Part shown: one piece after another, positions 5,760 through 7,429 of the stretch
How positions within the stretch are numbered: the first letter of the stretch is position 1
Layout: every line of letters begins with the position of its first letter
Source: Spirochaetales bacterium
GTDB taxonomy: Bacteria; Spirochaetota; Spirochaetia; Sphaerochaetales; Sphaerochaetaceae
Reading direction: 5' to 3'
DNA: 7,429 nucleotides
NCBI GenBank assembly: GCA_017475725.1
Contig: JAFVFA010000172.1
Coordinates: forward strand, 1-7,429
The notes under the pieces: model-generated
Databases searched by the model: none
What the model was told of the DNA's origin: nothing
What the model saw: only the letters and a program-made list of their open reading frames with translations
Position numbers and translations under genes: made by a program

Positions 5760-6624
5760 AGCCGTTGTCCCCAAGACCTGCAAGTGAGGTCAGGAACTCA
5801 TCCTTGTCGAAGACATGGATGTCATCGTAGTGCTCACCCGTACCGACGAAGGCGACGGGTATGCCGATCTGGACCAGGGCTCCAGCCTTGGCGGCAGAGT
5901 CGTACTTGGTGAGGATCAGTGCGTCCAGACCTACAGCGTCATTGAATATCTGGGCCTGGCTTATGGAGTTCTGGCCTGTGGTGGCATCTATGACAAGGAT
6001 CTTCCTGTAGTTCTCGGGCTTGACCCTGTTGCGGATGACCTTGTCTATCTTCTGGAGCTCCTTGACCAGGTTCTCCTTGTTGTGCATCCTTCCTGCGGTA
6101 TCGCAGAGGATCAGGTTGTCACCCTTTGCCTGTGCACTTGAAATGGCATCATAGATGACGGCTCCCGGGTCACTTCCGTTCTCCTGTCTGACAATCCTTG
6201 TGCCGGTGCGCTGTGCATGGAGCTCAAGCTGGTCGATTGCAGCGGCCCTGAAGGTGTCTCCGGCTGCAAGCACCACCTTGTAACCGTCCTTCTTGTATAG
6301 ATTTGCAAGCTTTGCGATGGAGGTTGTCTTTCCTACACCGTTGACTCCCAGGACAAGGTACACCGTAAGCTCGTCCCTGTTAGGCTTGAGCTCCACACCG
6401 GAGATCTTGTCGTCCAGAAGCTCCCTGACTATACCAAGGAACTCCTCCTCAGTCTTGGGTTTGCGTGCGTTCACCTCATCGCTTATCATCATGGCGTTCT
6501 TGGCACCGAAGTCACCCTCTATCAGAAGGTCCTCCAGATTGTCGAAGAAGCTCTGGTCCAGAGTCTTCCTGAATCCGCTGAAGAGTGCCTTGAGCTTAGC
6601 TCCTATACCGAACTTGAAAAGCAT
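5758..6624 (-). CDS. ftsY: Signal recognition particle receptor FtsY
   Basis: FtsY is the membrane-associated GTPase that receives SRP-ribosome complexes and passes them to the Sec translocon. This is a compact 288-residue form: a short N-terminal segment and helical N domain (about 1-80), without the long acidic A domain of E. coli FtsY, then the G domain. Visible motifs are G1 GVNGVGKTT (93-101), DTFRAAAIDQL (123-133), G3 DTAGR (175-179), IDATTGQNS (212-220), G4 TKYD (239-242) and the closing GTGEHYDDIHVFD (261-273). The loop after G4 reads SAAKAG where most FtsY/Ffh proteins have a G-x-AKGG-like sequence, a mild variant. The start is ATG at 6624, with GAGGT (6635-6631) six bases upstream, four bases after the preceding stop. 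The next gene begins on the ftsY stop region, indicating translational coupling. Confidence 0.96.
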   Translation of the reverse strand: MLFKFGIGAKLKALFSGFRKTLDQSFFDNLEDLLIEGDFGAKNAMMISDEVNARKPKTEEEFLGIVRELLDDKISGVELKPNRDELTVYLVLGVNGVGKTTSIAKLANLYKKDGYKVVLAAGDTFRAAAIDQLELHAQRTGTRIVRQENGSDPGAVIYDAISSAQAKGDNLILCDTAGRMHNKENLVKELQKIDKVIRNRVKPENYRKILVIDATTGQNSISQAQIFNDAVGLDALILTKYDSAAKAGALVQIGIPVAFVGTGEHYDDIHVFDKDEFLTSLAGLGDNG

Positions 6625-6628
6625 CCGT

Positions 6629-7429
6629 CTACCTCGCTATGTATTCCGTTTGTCTGTAATAGTCTATCAGGCAACCCACAAGGTCTGCTATAGAGACCGT
6701 CAGGGCTGCATCTGTTGCAATGTCCAATCCGGAAAGCACCGCATTGGACCCATCGTTTATGCTTCTTAATGCGATCTTTGCACCGAAGATCAGAAGACTC
6801 CGTGCAAATGCCCCATAGAAGCCATCCTTCCTCTCCTTGAGAAGCCCCTTGACCGACATCCACTCGGGCTTGAGCTCAACATCTATGCCGCCCGTCCTGG
6901 AGAGGATGCTCATGTTGGTGTCGCTGTACCCATCGGCCGTGAGCCTGAGGTTCAGCGGTACGGTGTACAGGTCAAGCACCATAGGTGTCTGCCCCACAAC
7001 CGAACCGTCAACGATGACCTGGGCGGAAGGGCTGCTGTCTATGCTCAGAGCCTGGAAGTGCATCTGGACCATCGCGGCGTTCAGTGCGGAGACCTCTCCG
7101 CCCTCAAGCGTTGTGGTGAATACCCTTCCGGTGTAGCCCTGGGCCACCACACTTATGGTATGCTCCCCGGCCGTGGTCAGTATGCAGCCGTCAAGGACGG
7201 GCGCCTCAGTGCTGTCGACCATGACGGTGGCTCCAGTCACAAGGTTGTCCAGCCTCAGTATGGCCGGTGTCCCATTGCCGAACAGCTTTGCAAGCTCCAG
7301 CACACACCTTATCGTGAAGCGGTTGGAGTCATTCGCTATACCCTCGTACACCAGATCAAGGTCCTGGCTTCCATATTCGTGCGAATAGATCGCCATGTGG
7401 TTGAAGCCCTGGATGCTGGATACGACCGG
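6629..7429 (-). CDS. PEGA-domain protein, 5' end outside window
   Basis: The frame is open to the window edge, so the true start lies beyond 7429; the ATG at 7396 has no Shine-Dalgarno sequence and is probably internal. In the 266 visible residues, numbered from the edge, there are two PEGA-like repeats. The first (about 57-101) ends in VVAQGYTG. The second, clearer one (about 129-171) has SSPSAQVIVDG (132-142), GQTP (146-149) and ADGYSD (165-170). PEGA domains are small beta-sandwich surface or periplasmic modules. The C-terminus holds two moderately hydrophobic stretches (about 204-222 and 233-257), perhaps membrane-associated. It ends with TAG, four bases before the ftsY ATG, so it is the upstream operon partner of ftsY. 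Function is unknown; an envelope-attached role is inferred. Confidence 0.82.
   Translation of the reverse strand, partial: PVVSSIQGFNHMAIYSHEYGSQDLDLVYEGIANDSNRFTIRCVLELAKLFGNGTPAILRLDNLVTGATVMVDSTEAPVLDGCILTTAGEHTISVVAQGYTGRVFTTTLEGGEVSALNAAMVQMHFQALSIDSSPSAQVIVDGSVVGQTPMVLDLYTVPLNLRLTADGYSDTNMSILSRTGGIDVELKPEWMSVKGLLKERKDGFYGAFARSLLIFGAKIALRSINDGSNAVLSGLDIATDAALTVSIADLVGCLIDYYRQTEYIAR

Overview
The window looks like chromosomal DNA from a diderm (two-membrane) bacterium with a fairly balanced base composition. Spirochaetota, possibly a Sphaerochaeta- or Treponema-like lineage, is my best guess. It rests on the mix of a Lol-type ABC cassette, FtsY, a PEGA-domain protein and RNase Z, and on the look of the proteins. 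No marker gene settles it. I see no mobile element, CRISPR array, tRNA or rRNA.

Layout: bases 1-774 hold the 3' part of a plus-strand gene for a very acidic, low-complexity protein of unknown function. A hairpin at 792-817 lies in the 67-base convergent gap and can serve both strands. The rest is a minus-strand gene train read from right to left: a PEGA-domain protein (6629-7429, cut by the window edge), ftsY (5758-6624), a secreted protein with Y-x-D-G repeats (4937-5749), a LolC/E-type permease (3666-4868), its LolD-type ATPase (2978-3679), a second permease (1785-2981) and RNase Z (842-1765). Junctions are mostly tight: a 4-base gap before ftsY, near-abutting genes after it, a 14-base overlap into lolD and a 4-base GTGA overlap into the second permease. 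This is the pattern of one translationally coupled operon. A hairpin inside the last codons of the second permease and promoter-like hexamers beside it suggest that RNase Z may also be transcribed separately.

How the genes may work together: FtsY brings ribosomes making membrane or exported proteins to the inner membrane. The two permeases plus ATPase resemble LolCDE, which extracts lipoproteins from the inner membrane. The PEGA protein and the Y-x-D-G repeat protein look like envelope proteins. The operon therefore reads as an envelope biogenesis unit, with RNase Z (tRNA 3' processing) as an unrelated last gene.

The most notable observation is an in-frame TAG at 4937-4939 in the repeat protein gene. 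It falls at the variable position of a Y-x-D-G-R motif. The same frame stays open and repeat-like for 23 more codons, then ends in a TGA that overlaps the next gene's ATG, as expected for an intact coupled gene.
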